From Spirochaeta cellobiosiphila DSM 17781 (GTDB taxonomy: Bacteria; Spirochaetota; Spirochaetia; DSM-17781): a DNA stretch of 64,000 nucleotides. Numbering within the stretch: the first letter of the stretch is position 1; every line of letters starts with the position of its first letter. The notes under the pieces are model-generated. The model saw only the letters and a program-made list of their open reading frames with translations. It had not been told where the DNA came from and made no database searches. The position numbers and the translations under genes were made by a program. The stretch lies in NCBI RefSeq assembly GCF_000426705.1, contig NZ_AUFW01000012.1, positions 124,001-188,000 on the forward strand. The letters are read 5' to 3'. This document shows, piece after piece, positions 36,644 through 45,467 of this stretch.

Positions 36644-37600
36644 TTGAGCAACAGCATTGGTTTTGAAAAGCTATCTCCTGATCTGATTATTGACTCTGTA
36701 GAAGCCGCCCTGGATGAGAACCTCACAGGTTTTACCCAGGCCTATCCGTCCTACATAAATCGAGTCTATGAAGTACACACAGAAGATGGTGAACGTATTA
36801 TTGCTAAATTTTACCGGCCTGGACGGTGGTCCAGAGCCGGTCTATTAGAGGAACATCACTTTCTCTACGAACTGGACGAAGCGGAAATCCCTGTGGTGGC
36901 TCCCTTTTATCTGCAGGACACAACCTCTCTTGTCTCGGCTGAGGGCATTCCCTTTGCTTTGTTCCCCAAACGCTCAGGTCGTGGTTTTGAAGCAGAAGAT
37001 TTCAACAGTTACAGGCGATTGGGCACCCTTATTGGGCGGGTTCATCTTATAGGGCGTCAAAAGCCCGCAGAACATAGGTTCCGAATGAAACCTTCTTCTG
37101 TGCATGAATATCTGAAAAACATTATAGAGGAAGACCTCATGCCCTCTGGACTGGGCAAAACCTTTCAATCTTTAAGTGACATACTGGTTCAACGCTTAAC
37201 GGAAGCCTTTCACAATGTACCCCTGCAGCGTATCCATGGAGATCTGCACAGAGCCAATATTTTGGATCGCATGGAACAGGGACTACTTCTCATTGACTTT
37301 GATGATATGATGATGGGTCCCCCTGTTCAGGACCTATGGCTACTCCTTCCGGATTACAGGGAGTTTTGTAAATCCGAAATCAATGCCTTGTTGGAGGGCT
37401 ATACTTCTGTTTGTGATTTTAATTACAAAACACTGGATCTGATAGAACCCCTAAGAGCTATGCGTATGATTTATTTCCTCGCGTGGCAGGTTAAACAGCG
37501 ACAGGACAAAGGTTTTGATAAACATTTCCCTGATTGGGGGACTAATGCCTTCTGGAATAAGGAAATCATTGACTTACAAGAACAGTTGAATAGAATTTGA
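36644..37600 (+). CDS. srkA: SrkA/RdoA-like stress kinase (aminoglycoside phosphotransferase fold)
   Basis: 318 residues. The TTG start immediately follows the pyk stop, indicating translational coupling. APH/choline-kinase fold: IAKFYRPGRWS (ATP-binding Lys), GRGFEAEDFNSYRRLGTLIG, the catalytic loop IHGDLHRANILDR (Asp and Asn) and LIDFDDMMMGPPVQDLWLLL (metal Asp). The arrangement matches SrkA (YihE/RdoA) protein kinases linked to envelope stress and cell-death protection in Enterobacteria. Targets here are unknown. Confidence 0.88.
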   Translation: MSNSIGFEKLSPDLIIDSVEAALDENLTGFTQAYPSYINRVYEVHTEDGERIIAKFYRPGRWSRAGLLEEHHFLYELDEAEIPVVAPFYLQDTTSLVSAEGIPFALFPKRSGRGFEAEDFNSYRRLGTLIGRVHLIGRQKPAEHRFRMKPSSVHEYLKNIIEEDLMPSGLGKTFQSLSDILVQRLTEAFHNVPLQRIHGDLHRANILDRMEQGLLLIDFDDMMMGPPVQDLWLLLPDYREFCKSEINALLEGYTSVCDFNYKTLDLIEPLRAMRMIYFLAWQVKQRQDKGFDKHFPDWGTNAFWNKEIIDLQEQLNRI

Positions 37601-37626
37601 TATAATAGCTTACCCGGGAGGTTTTC

Positions 37627-39171
37627 ATGAGGCATAATAGGCATTGCGGCGTTCTACTTCATCCTACATCTTTGCCCAGCAAGTACGGCATCGGTGAATT
37701 GGGTTACGAAGCTCATCGTTTTATAGATTTCCTGGAACAATCAGGAATGAGCATCTGGCAAGTATTACCACTAGGCCCTACTGGGTATGGTGATAGTCCT
37801 TATTCCAGTTTTTCAACCTTTGCAGGTAATCCCTTATTAATTAGTTTAGATAACCTTGTCGGTTATGAAGATCTGTCCATGATTGATCTGGCTGATCGTC
37901 CTGATTTTCCGGAAGATCGCATAGATTATGGTAAGGTCATAGAATGGAAAATCCCCAAGCTACGTTTAGCCGCTGAGAATTTCCTCAGCCATAAAAACAA
38001 ACAAACACGACATGAAGCTTATAAACATTTTTGCAAGTCCAAAAAAAAATGGCTAGATGATTTTGCTCTCTTCATGGCTTTAAAGGAACACTTCCAGGCC
38101 AAGGCTCAATCAGAAGGGGTGGACGGGGCTATTTGGAGTAACTATTGGGATGAAGATATTGCCCTCAGAGATCCTCTAGCTATCAAAAAATGGAAGAGTG
38201 AATTGAAATCAGAGATAGAGATTCAGAAAGTCTGGCAGTTCTTTTTCTTTTGCCAATGGATGGATCTCAAGGGATATGCCAATCTTAAGGGCATCCAAAT
38301 CATAGGTGATATTCCCATCTTTGTTGCCCCTGACAGTGCTGATGTCTGGGCTCACAGGGATATCTTCTGTCTGGATGAGAAGGGCAGTCCCTCTGTTGTG
38401 GCAGGTGTTCCCCCGGATTACTTCAGTGCCACAGGACAACGTTGGGGGAATCCCCTCTACGACTGGGACAAAATGAAATCTACCGGATTTAAATGGTGGA
38501 TTGAACGTATTGAAGCTACCCTGGAACTAGTCGACATCATTCGGGTGGATCACTTTAGAGGTTTTGAGGCCTATTGGGAGATTCCTGCTGAAGAAAAAAC
38601 CGCTGTCAAAGGACGATGGGTAAAAGCTCTTGGTAAGGATCTCTTCACCAAGGTCCGTTCCAAGTTAGGAGTCTTACCTATCCTGGCGGAGGATCTCGGC
38701 GAGATCACAGAGGAAGTTATTGAATTACGGGATTTCTTTGGTTTTCCTGGTATGAATGTTCTTCAGTTTGCCTTTGAAGGAAGCGCTTCCGATCCTGATG
38801 GACAGAATCCCTTTCTTCCTCATAATCATAACCCTAATGCTGTGGTATACACAGGCTCCCATGACAATGATACCACCAGAGGTTGGTATGATAAAGCTTG
38901 TGAAGCAGACAGGGATCACGTTAAGAGTTATTTTGTTTGTAATGACATGGATGTGGTCTGGGCCTTTGTACGGGCGGCCATTGCTTCTGTGTGCCAATAT
39001 GCCATCATACCCATGCAGGATTTGCTCAACCTGGAGAGTGACTGCCGTATGAATCTTCCCGGTAAGTTGGGAGGCAACTGGGGTTGGCGAATGTATGAGG
39101 ATCATATGCATCATGAATTAGCAGGAAGCATAAGATATCTTGTACAACTATATGGACGCTTACCTGAGTAA
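37627..39171 (+). CDS. malQ: 4-alpha-glucanotransferase (amylomaltase)
   Basis: 514 residues, GGGAGG before the ATG. GH77 features throughout: GVLLHPTSLPSKYGIGELG, WQVLPLGPTGYGDSPYSSFS, GDIPIFVAPDSADVWAHRDI, VAGVPPDYFSATGQRWGNPL, IIRVDHFRGFEAYWEIP (nucleophile Asp), ILAEDLGEITEEV (acid/base Glu region) and YTGSHDNDTTRGWY. Rearranges maltodextrins in glycogen/starch turnover, and pairs logically with the GT3 glycogen synthase in this window. Confidence 0.97.
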   Translation: MRHNRHCGVLLHPTSLPSKYGIGELGYEAHRFIDFLEQSGMSIWQVLPLGPTGYGDSPYSSFSTFAGNPLLISLDNLVGYEDLSMIDLADRPDFPEDRIDYGKVIEWKIPKLRLAAENFLSHKNKQTRHEAYKHFCKSKKKWLDDFALFMALKEHFQAKAQSEGVDGAIWSNYWDEDIALRDPLAIKKWKSELKSEIEIQKVWQFFFFCQWMDLKGYANLKGIQIIGDIPIFVAPDSADVWAHRDIFCLDEKGSPSVVAGVPPDYFSATGQRWGNPLYDWDKMKSTGFKWWIERIEATLELVDIIRVDHFRGFEAYWEIPAEEKTAVKGRWVKALGKDLFTKVRSKLGVLPILAEDLGEITEEVIELRDFFGFPGMNVLQFAFEGSASDPDGQNPFLPHNHNPNAVVYTGSHDNDTTRGWYDKACEADRDHVKSYFVCNDMDVVWAFVRAAIASVCQYAIIPMQDLLNLESDCRMNLPGKLGGNWGWRMYEDHMHHELAGSIRYLVQLYGRLPE

Positions 39172-39180
39172 TTGTTTAGT

Positions 39181-39648
39181 ATGGCCGGGATGAAACTCAT
39201 TGTTGTCAGGCATAGTGAAGCAGATACATACCATTCCCGAGGCGATTATTATCGGGAACTAACCCAAAGGGGGCTAGATAAAGTCCATCAATTAGGGACC
39301 TTCCTTCAAAAGCAGGAACCTATCGATGTGATTATTCATAGTCCCTACATGAGAGCCAGTCAGACAGCGAAGCTTCTCAAGGAGTATGTTAAGTCATCCC
39401 ATCTCTATATAAGTCCCGATCTGGTTCCTTCCTCTGAAATCTTTGATATCCTGGATGAGATTAATAGTCATGGGGAAGAGCGGATAATGCTGGTGGGACA
39501 TAATCCTCACCTTAGCTATCTTGTAACTGCTCTTGATAGACAGAATAAGGTCTATGCTCTAGGAACGGCAACCGCAGTTGGTCTTCAATTCCCTCATCAA
39601 GTTGAGGCAGGAGCCGGCCAAATTCTATTCGTCAAAGAAACTAATTAG
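39181..39648 (+). CDS. sixA: SixA-type phosphohistidine phosphatase (histidine phosphatase family)
   Basis: 155 residues from the ATG at 39181; ATG 39190, giving the usual MKLIVV opening, is equally possible and no clear ribosome site decides. LIVVRHSEADTYHSRGDYYR is the catalytic RHG-type motif with Ser instead of Gly, followed by ELTQRGLDKVHQLG, SPYMRASQTAKLL and the second His in MLVGHNPHLSYLV. Small size and this pattern match SixA, which removes phosphate from histidine in phosphotransfer proteins. It begins 9 bases after malQ. Confidence 0.88.
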   Translation: MAGMKLIVVRHSEADTYHSRGDYYRELTQRGLDKVHQLGTFLQKQEPIDVIIHSPYMRASQTAKLLKEYVKSSHLYISPDLVPSSEIFDILDEINSHGEERIMLVGHNPHLSYLVTALDRQNKVYALGTATAVGLQFPHQVEAGAGQILFVKETN

Positions 39649-39657
39649 GAGCTCTTC

Positions 39658-40491
39658 ATGTTTTATCTACTCTTAGCCATTATCTGTTCCATCATATTAG
39701 GACATCTTTTCAAAGTGGCTAGTAAGTATCATGTTCCCCAATCTCATGTTTTCGTTGTTAATTATCTGGTTGCTACTGTAACCGCTTATTTATTAATCAG
39801 AGACCCTTTTGTCTATTCCCTTCCCGTTGTGGCTATGGGAACGTTTGTAGGTGTCTTTTTTGTTCTGGGGTTCTTCCTTTTTAGTTATAACATCAAGTTA
39901 CAAGGTGTGGGACTGGCTTCTATCTACATGCGTTTATCTGCCCTTATTCCTACAATAGGATCGGTCATCCTGTTCCATGAGCAGTTAGGGATTTCTCAGG
40001 TGATCGCCATTGGTTTGATTTTTGTGGGATTACTCTTTGCCGGTTCTCAGCTTCCTTGGCGTAATAGTACAAAAGAAGTTCGTCAGGCACTCCTCTGGGG
40101 AATCGTACTATTCATTGTGGTAGGGTTGAGTGACTTTTCTCTTAAGCTCAAAACGGAACTCTTCTCTCACGTCGGTTCTCAGAACTTTCTTTTTTATGTC
40201 TTTGGGGCGGCCCTCCTGATCTCCCTGGTCTGGTTCGTTATAGAGCGAAAAAGGGTTACCCTGGTGGGAATTCTGTTAGGAGCTGTGGTTGGTTTATTTA
40301 ACTTTGGATCGGCTCAATTCTTATTAGTAGGGTTAAAAAGCATACCAGGTATGGCCGCTTATCCCATTAATGGTATCGGAGTCATTCTGGGAAGTCTTCT
40401 CTCAGGAATCTTAATATGGCAGGAAAAATGGTATCGCCATAACTTTATCTTCCTTGGGGCCAGTCTGATAGGGCTTTATTTGTTATATTAA
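39658..40491 (+). CDS. EamA/DMT-superfamily transporter
   Basis: 277 residues with about ten hydrophobic helices in two five-helix halves, as in the drug/metabolite transporter superfamily; GGAGCTC before the ATG. Helix-ends such as YMRLSALIPTIGSVILFHEQ and QVIAIGLIFVGLLFAG in the first half, and SIPGMAAYPINGIGVILGSL and LIWQEKWYRHNFIFLGASLI in the second, carry the usual EamA glutamate in 'EQLG' and 'QEKW' positions. The substrate is unknown. Five bases separate it from mutY. Confidence 0.83.
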   Translation: MFYLLLAIICSIILGHLFKVASKYHVPQSHVFVVNYLVATVTAYLLIRDPFVYSLPVVAMGTFVGVFFVLGFFLFSYNIKLQGVGLASIYMRLSALIPTIGSVILFHEQLGISQVIAIGLIFVGLLFAGSQLPWRNSTKEVRQALLWGIVLFIVVGLSDFSLKLKTELFSHVGSQNFLFYVFGAALLISLVWFVIERKRVTLVGILLGAVVGLFNFGSAQFLLVGLKSIPGMAAYPINGIGVILGSLLSGILIWQEKWYRHNFIFLGASLIGLYLLY

Positions 40492-40496
40492 GAACT

Positions 40497-41531
40497 ATGT
40501 CCTTGATATCCCCCTATAAGAATCTCAAAAATTGGTTTGATAAGAATAAAGTCCTCTTTCCCTGGCAGAAGGACTATTCTCCCTACAAAGTATGGATCTC
40601 AGAGATCATGCTCCAGCAAACAGTCCGTACCGCTGTGGTTCCCTACTTTGATAAATGGATGGAGACCTACCCGGATTTGGAGAGCCTCGCCTCCTCCTCT
40701 GAACAGGAAGTGGTTAGGTTATGGGAAGGATTAGGTTACTATAGCCGGGCCAGGAATATACTTAAGACTGCTCAATTATTACATGATCAGCAAAGGGGAA
40801 TGCCCCGGGAATATGATCAGCTGATTAAGCTACCCGGCATAGGTCCTTATACGGCTTCCGCTATAATGAGTATGTCTTATAACAAAGCTTATCTGGTCCT
40901 GGATGCAAATGTGAAGAGGATCTTCATGAGGCTCTTCCTTCAGAAGGAATGGAGCTCGACCTTTGAAACCCAGGTTCAGCAAATGTATGAGTCCTGGAGT
41001 AAAGAAGGGACCCCCCGCTTTTGGAGTGAAGCCCTCATGCAATTGGGCCAGCAAGTCTGTCGTGCTACCAACCCCCTATGTGATAACTGTCCTTTACAAC
41101 AGCTCTGTTCTGCCCTGGATCAGAACCTGGTAGATTCTATCCCTCAGAAGAAAGTCCGAACTATCACCACGAAGAAGACGGCTCTTCTTCTGCTGGTTCA
41201 TGGAGATTCCCTTTTGATCACTCCCTTTGGTCAGGGACGTTTCCGGGGAATGTGGGGCTTTCCCCAACGGCCCTACGAAAAAGGAGAGGAACTACTAAGA
41301 TCAGGATTCGTTCATTTACTTGACCTTAAGGAACGTACGCATACCTATACAAAATACAAAGATCTATTATATCCTAGCCTCTACCGAAGTGATAATAAAA
41401 GCGTTGTTTATCCGGGTAGTCAATGGGTACCCTTTCATCAAATCAACACTTACCCCATGCCTTCGGTGTACCGCAAAATTCTGGAGGAAGCCCTTAGGGC
41501 TATCGATCATCATGAAGAAAATCATACTTAG
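40497..41531 (+). CDS. mutY: A/G-specific adenine glycosylase
   Basis: 344 residues. Catalytic Glu in VWISEIMLQQTVRTAVVPYF, HhH motif LPGIGPYTASAIMSMSY, catalytic Asp in YLVLDANVKRIFMRL, [4Fe-4S] ligands in CRATNPLCDNCPLQQLC, and a C-terminal NUDIX-like 8-oxoG recognition domain (about 230-340; LLLVHGDSLLITPFGQGRFR, then GMWGFPQRPYEKGEEL). Removes adenine opposite 8-oxoguanine. This fits the oxidative-stress theme. The DUF4015 start overlaps its end by 20 bases. Confidence 0.96.
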   Translation: MSLISPYKNLKNWFDKNKVLFPWQKDYSPYKVWISEIMLQQTVRTAVVPYFDKWMETYPDLESLASSSEQEVVRLWEGLGYYSRARNILKTAQLLHDQQRGMPREYDQLIKLPGIGPYTASAIMSMSYNKAYLVLDANVKRIFMRLFLQKEWSSTFETQVQQMYESWSKEGTPRFWSEALMQLGQQVCRATNPLCDNCPLQQLCSALDQNLVDSIPQKKVRTITTKKTALLLLVHGDSLLITPFGQGRFRGMWGFPQRPYEKGEELLRSGFVHLLDLKERTHTYTKYKDLLYPSLYRSDNKSVVYPGSQWVPFHQINTYPMPSVYRKILEEALRAIDHHEENHT

Positions 41532-43269
41532 TTTAATTATAGTTCTCTGCCACTTTAGTCTCTGGTCCAATGACTTTTATTTGGAGCAAGGACATTTATA
41601 TAAACAAACAGAGGCCGGGGGAACCCTTGTTACAACCCTCCCCCAAAGACAGATCTATCCCTTTAACGGGACAGAGCCTATTCTCCTAACCTCCTTGGCT
41701 CAGGTGGATGCTAATACTATCTATGTGACAAGTCCCTTTAGGATCTATAAGAGTATCGATGCTGGTCAATCCTGGACAAGTATCGTTTATCGCTCCCAAT
41801 TCGGACGATGGGCTTACTTAACGGCTATTGCAATAGACAGTCAGAACCGTATTGCTATAGGAACCAGTTTTCATGGTTTGTATTTATCTGATGCCGCTCA
41901 AAAGAAATGGACTGATCATTCTGAACATGTTCCAGGGTTAAGTTCCGGGGCTGGTTATTTTGATGATATAGACAGTCTTGTCTTTGATGGACAGGACAAT
42001 CTGTATATGACAGTCCGACTAGGATCCGAGTTATATAAATACAATGTGACAAGCTTTCAATTTGACAAGTTAAAGTATACGCTGAATGAACAAATCAGAG
42101 GGCTCTCCTGGAAAGAGGGACTTCGCTTTGACACGGATTGGGGCCATTACGGATATGCTGACGGTGAGGCTACTAAGCTTACGGCCTGGGATAAAGGTCT
42201 AACACTGACAGCAGAGGAAAAGGCCAGACGTGCCTTAGCCAATGACAAGGCAGGGCTTTATCTATCTGCATGGCAGGCTAGTGCCCATTTAGATGAACAT
42301 ATTGCCTTTGCCAAATCCCATGGACTTAATGCTATCGTCATTGACTTCAAAGATGACCTCGGACGTGTCACTTATAATTCCAAGCTGCCTATGGTCAAGG
42401 ATACGAAAGCGCTCTATTCCCTCCTGGACATTGATACCATAGTGGCTAAGACAAAAGCAGCGGGACTGTATTTGATAGGAAGAGTGGTGGTCTTCAAGGA
42501 TCCTAAGCTCTATGCCTATGATAATAATAAATACGCCCTCTGGGATGAGACCCGTAAAGCCCCCTGGGGCCACTTCATCAAGGTCAAAGATGAGGAAACG
42601 GGAGAAGATAAGTTAGAACAGCGGGAGTTCTGGGTTGATGAATATTCTGAAGAAGTCTGGGACTACAACATCGCCATAGCCAAGGAGATGGAAGCTGCCG
42701 GAGTTAGTGAGATACAGTTTGACTACATACGTTTTCCCTCAGAAGGGCCTACCCAGAACATAACATTCCGCTATCAGAAGAGTAATATGGATTATATGGA
42801 TGCCCTGGAATCCTTCCTTAAAAAGAGCCGGGAAAATATATCCATTCCTATTGGAACAGATGTCTTTGGATTTAATGGTTGGTATGTCATGGATTATCTA
42901 GGCCAGAATATCCAGCGCATCAGTTCCTATGTAGACGTTATCAGTCCTATGACTTATCCCAGTCACTTTAATGGCGCCTTTATGAGAGGAGAGGAAAGTT
43001 ACAATGAATGGGGAGAAAAACTCTACTTCACAGGAGTAACACGGGCCAAGAGAATCGTGAACAACAAAGCCCTCATTCGTCCTTATGTCCAATCCTTTCT
43101 GATCTATAAAGAACTTAAAATGGAAGAACCTGAGTATACGGATTATTTATACAAACAATTAACTGGTAATAAGAAGGCCGGTGCAGGAGGATTCCTCTTA
43201 TGGAATGCTTCCGGCCGCTATTATATGGTCAAGAAAGATCTGAGTGAATATCACTCCCAGACTAAGTAA
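41512..43269 (+). CDS. DUF4015 putative glycoside hydrolase with N-terminal beta-propeller-like region
   Basis: 585 residues from the ATG at 41512, which begins a signal peptide (MKKIILSLIIVLCHFSLWS). Residues about 60-230 carry propeller-like blades (TIYVTSPFRIYKSIDAGQSW, IAIDSQNRIAIGTSFHGLYL). The rest matches DUF4015 (PF13200), a putative TIM-barrel hydrolase: GLYLSAWQASAHLDEHIAFA, NAIVIDFKDDLGRVTYNSKL, LYLIGRVVVFKDPKLY, EIQFDYIRFPSEGP and DVISPMTYPSHF. The acidic FDYIRFP and VISPMTYP sites resemble active-site strands. A secreted or periplasmic carbohydrate-active enzyme; the substrate is unknown. Its 3' end overlaps the minus-strand ParA-like gene. Confidence 0.87.
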   Translation: MKKIILSLIIVLCHFSLWSNDFYLEQGHLYKQTEAGGTLVTTLPQRQIYPFNGTEPILLTSLAQVDANTIYVTSPFRIYKSIDAGQSWTSIVYRSQFGRWAYLTAIAIDSQNRIAIGTSFHGLYLSDAAQKKWTDHSEHVPGLSSGAGYFDDIDSLVFDGQDNLYMTVRLGSELYKYNVTSFQFDKLKYTLNEQIRGLSWKEGLRFDTDWGHYGYADGEATKLTAWDKGLTLTAEEKARRALANDKAGLYLSAWQASAHLDEHIAFAKSHGLNAIVIDFKDDLGRVTYNSKLPMVKDTKALYSLLDIDTIVAKTKAAGLYLIGRVVVFKDPKLYAYDNNKYALWDETRKAPWGHFIKVKDEETGEDKLEQREFWVDEYSEEVWDYNIAIAKEMEAAGVSEIQFDYIRFPSEGPTQNITFRYQKSNMDYMDALESFLKKSRENISIPIGTDVFGFNGWYVMDYLGQNIQRISSYVDVISPMTYPSHFNGAFMRGEESYNEWGEKLYFTGVTRAKRIVNNKALIRPYVQSFLIYKELKMEEPEYTDYLYKQLTGNKKAGAGGFLLWNASGRYYMVKKDLSEYHSQTK

Positions 43270-43978
43270 GATAATAAGAGGAGAGTAGTTCCAAAGATTC
43301 CATAATAGGGCTAGTCTCCTCGTTGTAGGTGAGAAGCATTCCTTTGGTGAGTGCTTCCTGAACACCCTGTTCATCATGGGATACATAACCTAAATAGGTA
43401 ACATCACTGTCCTGTCCCAATATATCCTGATAGGCGATCACATCTGCCTTTTGGGTATATCCATTAACCAGATAAGTCATATCCCCTTTTGTTGTCATTC
43501 TACGATAGTGTTCAATAAAGCGGGATAGATAGGCAAAATCCCCCGGGCTACCTACATAGGTGATTATATCTCTCTTGTTCCAGGTAAAGGAAGAAGACAC
43601 AAAAGCCAGGGCAGGAATATCCCAGACAATATAATCATAAAGTCCAGAACACTCTGATTTGATATCATCTAGCTTATTATAAAAAGCTGTTAAGTCGAAT
43701 TTGTTCTTCTTAATAGGATGAAGATTGGTCAGAACATCTACCCCTCCCAAACCTTTTTGTATGAGTTGGCTTAGGCTCTTACCCTCGGTCAGATAAGCTT
43801 CTGCGGGGTAGTTTTCATTAATATGATAATACAAAGCCTGGGTTGGATTCAGAGGGTCCCCATCAACAACCAGAACCTTCTTATTGTGTTGATACAGGAC
43901 AATGGCCAGATGAGCCGCAATTAAGGAACAGCCTGAACCTCCCCTCATAGACGTTATGTAAATGTTATGTGCTTTCAT
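43262..43978 (-). CDS. ParA/MinD-like protein with degenerate Walker A, in the carotenoid operon
   Basis: 238 residues; the start overlaps the crtY-like stop by 4 bases (ATGA). It has the ParA/MinD fold order, but the deviant Walker A (K-G-G-x-G-K-T/S-T) reads RGGSGCSL (about residues 12-19): the signature Lys is Arg and the P-loop Lys is Cys. A Walker A' VLVVDGDPLNPTQALYY and a Walker B-like YDYIVWDIPA remain, as does a SPGDFAYLSRFIEHYRRM membrane-proximal region. ATP hydrolysis is therefore unlikely. It could position the carotenoid enzymes or act as a regulatory remnant; this is inference. Last gene of crtI-crtB-crtY-parA-like. Confidence 0.8.
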   Translation of the reverse strand: MKAHNIYITSMRGGSGCSLIAAHLAIVLYQHNKKVLVVDGDPLNPTQALYYHINENYPAEAYLTEGKSLSQLIQKGLGGVDVLTNLHPIKKNKFDLTAFYNKLDDIKSECSGLYDYIVWDIPALAFVSSSFTWNKRDIITYVGSPGDFAYLSRFIEHYRRMTTKGDMTYLVNGYTQKADVIAYQDILGQDSDVTYLGYVSHDEQGVQEALTKGMLLTYNEETSPIMESLELLSSYYLT

Positions 43979-44634
43979 TTAATCCTAATCAGCAAACTAT
44001 AACCAATGAGGCAGAAGTTGTAGACAAAATCTTCAACAGGGATAGTTAGTACCCGCAGTCCCAGATAATGCCCTTCACCGTAATTAACTACTGGCAAACC
44101 TGTTAAGATTCCATTGGTTATAACAAAGGCTACTGTAATAGCCCCACAATATACGATTGACCTTGTGTCAACAAGAGGGTAGGGGTAGTAAAAATACAAA
44201 AGCAAAGGAAGGGGAATTGCCACTATACAAACGGTGCGTGTGTACTCATACTGCCAGAAGACAATAGCCGCCACAGCAAAGAGAAGCATAACAATAACTG
44301 TTACTACGATAGATTTGGATTTCTTCCTGTTATGTGTTTTAGGGAAGAAATAATTAACAATCTCCCAGAGGAACATACAGCTATAAGGGACAGATATAAA
44401 AAAGAGAATCTCTCCTAAGGGTAGATTCCCAATCTTAACACCTGTATAGCGGGGATTGAAGCTCCAATGCCCCTGATGAGTCGCCCACATATCCCAAACA
44501 ATAAAGAACACACTAACCGTTAGATATATCAATCCCATTTTGGGCCATACCTTATAAAAACTCACTCTTTTATCAAAAGAAAAGATGAGTGTGGAACCCA
44601 ATATGATAATGTTGAGAATGATATATAAGCTCAT
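43975..44634 (-). CDS. Lycopene cyclase-domain protein (CrtYc/Yd-type)
   Basis: 219 residues with about seven hydrophobic segments. The motif WDMWATHQGHWSFNPRYTG, then KIGNLPLGEILFFISVPYSC and MFLWEIVNYFF, is the hallmark of the carotenoid cyclase domain shared by CrtYc/CrtYd and fungal/archaeal bifunctional cyclases. A second weaker copy follows the middle (about 165-215; GLPVVNYGEGHYLGLRVLTI, PVEDFVYNFCLIGYS), so this is a fused Yc-Yd protein. It closes beta-ionone rings on lycopene-type precursors. It shares one base with crtB. Confidence 0.9.
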   Translation of the reverse strand: MSLYIILNIIILGSTLIFSFDKRVSFYKVWPKMGLIYLTVSVFFIVWDMWATHQGHWSFNPRYTGVKIGNLPLGEILFFISVPYSCMFLWEIVNYFFPKTHNRKKSKSIVVTVIVMLLFAVAAIVFWQYEYTRTVCIVAIPLPLLLYFYYPYPLVDTRSIVYCGAITVAFVITNGILTGLPVVNYGEGHYLGLRVLTIPVEDFVYNFCLIGYSLLIRIK

Positions 44635-45467
44635 TAATGCCTCCTGAATAATAAGATAATACTATTTTTGAGAATTTGTAGGATAATCCTTCCCTTGGAA
44701 GGTTTGATCTTACCCTTATAAAGAAGGTAGGGATGCTTCACCATACGCCTTGCTGTCCAGTTATACATATCCGATGCTGTTTTGATAGGAACAAGATAGC
44801 GATAGGGGATATAGTGGTAGCCCGATTCCGCTTCTGCCTGCCACTTATTATACCGATCTATCTCCTTAACCAGAAAGTCCTCCCATTCCTTAGGATGCTC
44901 CTTCGTATGTTCTTCCTCAAAGCTATTAAGCCCTTCTTCGGGAAGAGGAATATAGCGTCTGCCTAAATCAATATCTTCTGCAATATCCCTTATGAAGTTG
45001 ATATACTGCATAGAACGACCCTGCATCTGGGCGGCATGATAACTAGCCTCTTCCAAACCTAAAAGCTTGGACATGTATAAACCGATAACCTCGGCAGATC
45101 CATAGATATATTCTAAGGTCTCATCGATGGTATTGTACTCTGTCTTTGTTAAGTCCATTCTCATAGACTTAAGAAAACCTTCTGTCCATCGGGGAGGGAT
45201 CTCTTCCTGTTTACAAAGTTCTACAAAGTCATCGATAATCGGATTGCCTGAAGGTTTTCCCTCCATCGCCTGATTATAAGCCTGACAGAAGTCTTCGAAT
45301 TCTTGTGCTTGCTGGGGGGTGGCATCTACATAATCGTCAGCTACCCTTACAAAACCATATAATATAAAGACTTTATCCCTTACCTTTGGGGGGAAGAACA
45401 GACTGGAATTGAAATAAGTTTTACTTCCCTTCTTAAAAGTCTGTCTATGTAAGTCTTTTGCTTTCAT
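44634..45467 (-). CDS. crtB: Phytoene synthase
   Basis: 277 residues. Squalene/phytoene synthase fold: YFNSSLFFPPKVRDKVFILY, the first Asp-rich site VRVADDYVDA (DDxVD), VIGLYMSKLLG, and the second Asp-rich site YINFIRDIAEDIDLGRRYIP (DxxED). Condenses two GGPP to phytoene. The start overlaps crtI by 23 bases and the stop overlaps the cyclase start, so the operon is tightly coupled. Confidence 0.96.
   Translation of the reverse strand: MKAKDLHRQTFKKGSKTYFNSSLFFPPKVRDKVFILYGFVRVADDYVDATPQQAQEFEDFCQAYNQAMEGKPSGNPIIDDFVELCKQEEIPPRWTEGFLKSMRMDLTKTEYNTIDETLEYIYGSAEVIGLYMSKLLGLEEASYHAAQMQGRSMQYINFIRDIAEDIDLGRRYIPLPEEGLNSFEEEHTKEHPKEWEDFLVKEIDRYNKWQAEAESGYHYIPYRYLVPIKTASDMYNWTARRMVKHPYLLYKGKIKPSKGRIILQILKNSIILLFRRH

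Noticed and set aside
38725-39114. 129-codon minus-strand frame opposite malQ
   Set aside because: Shadow of the GH77 gene.
43975-44634. Possible split CrtYc and CrtYd genes
   Set aside because: One uninterrupted frame covers both cyclase halves, so it is a fused protein.
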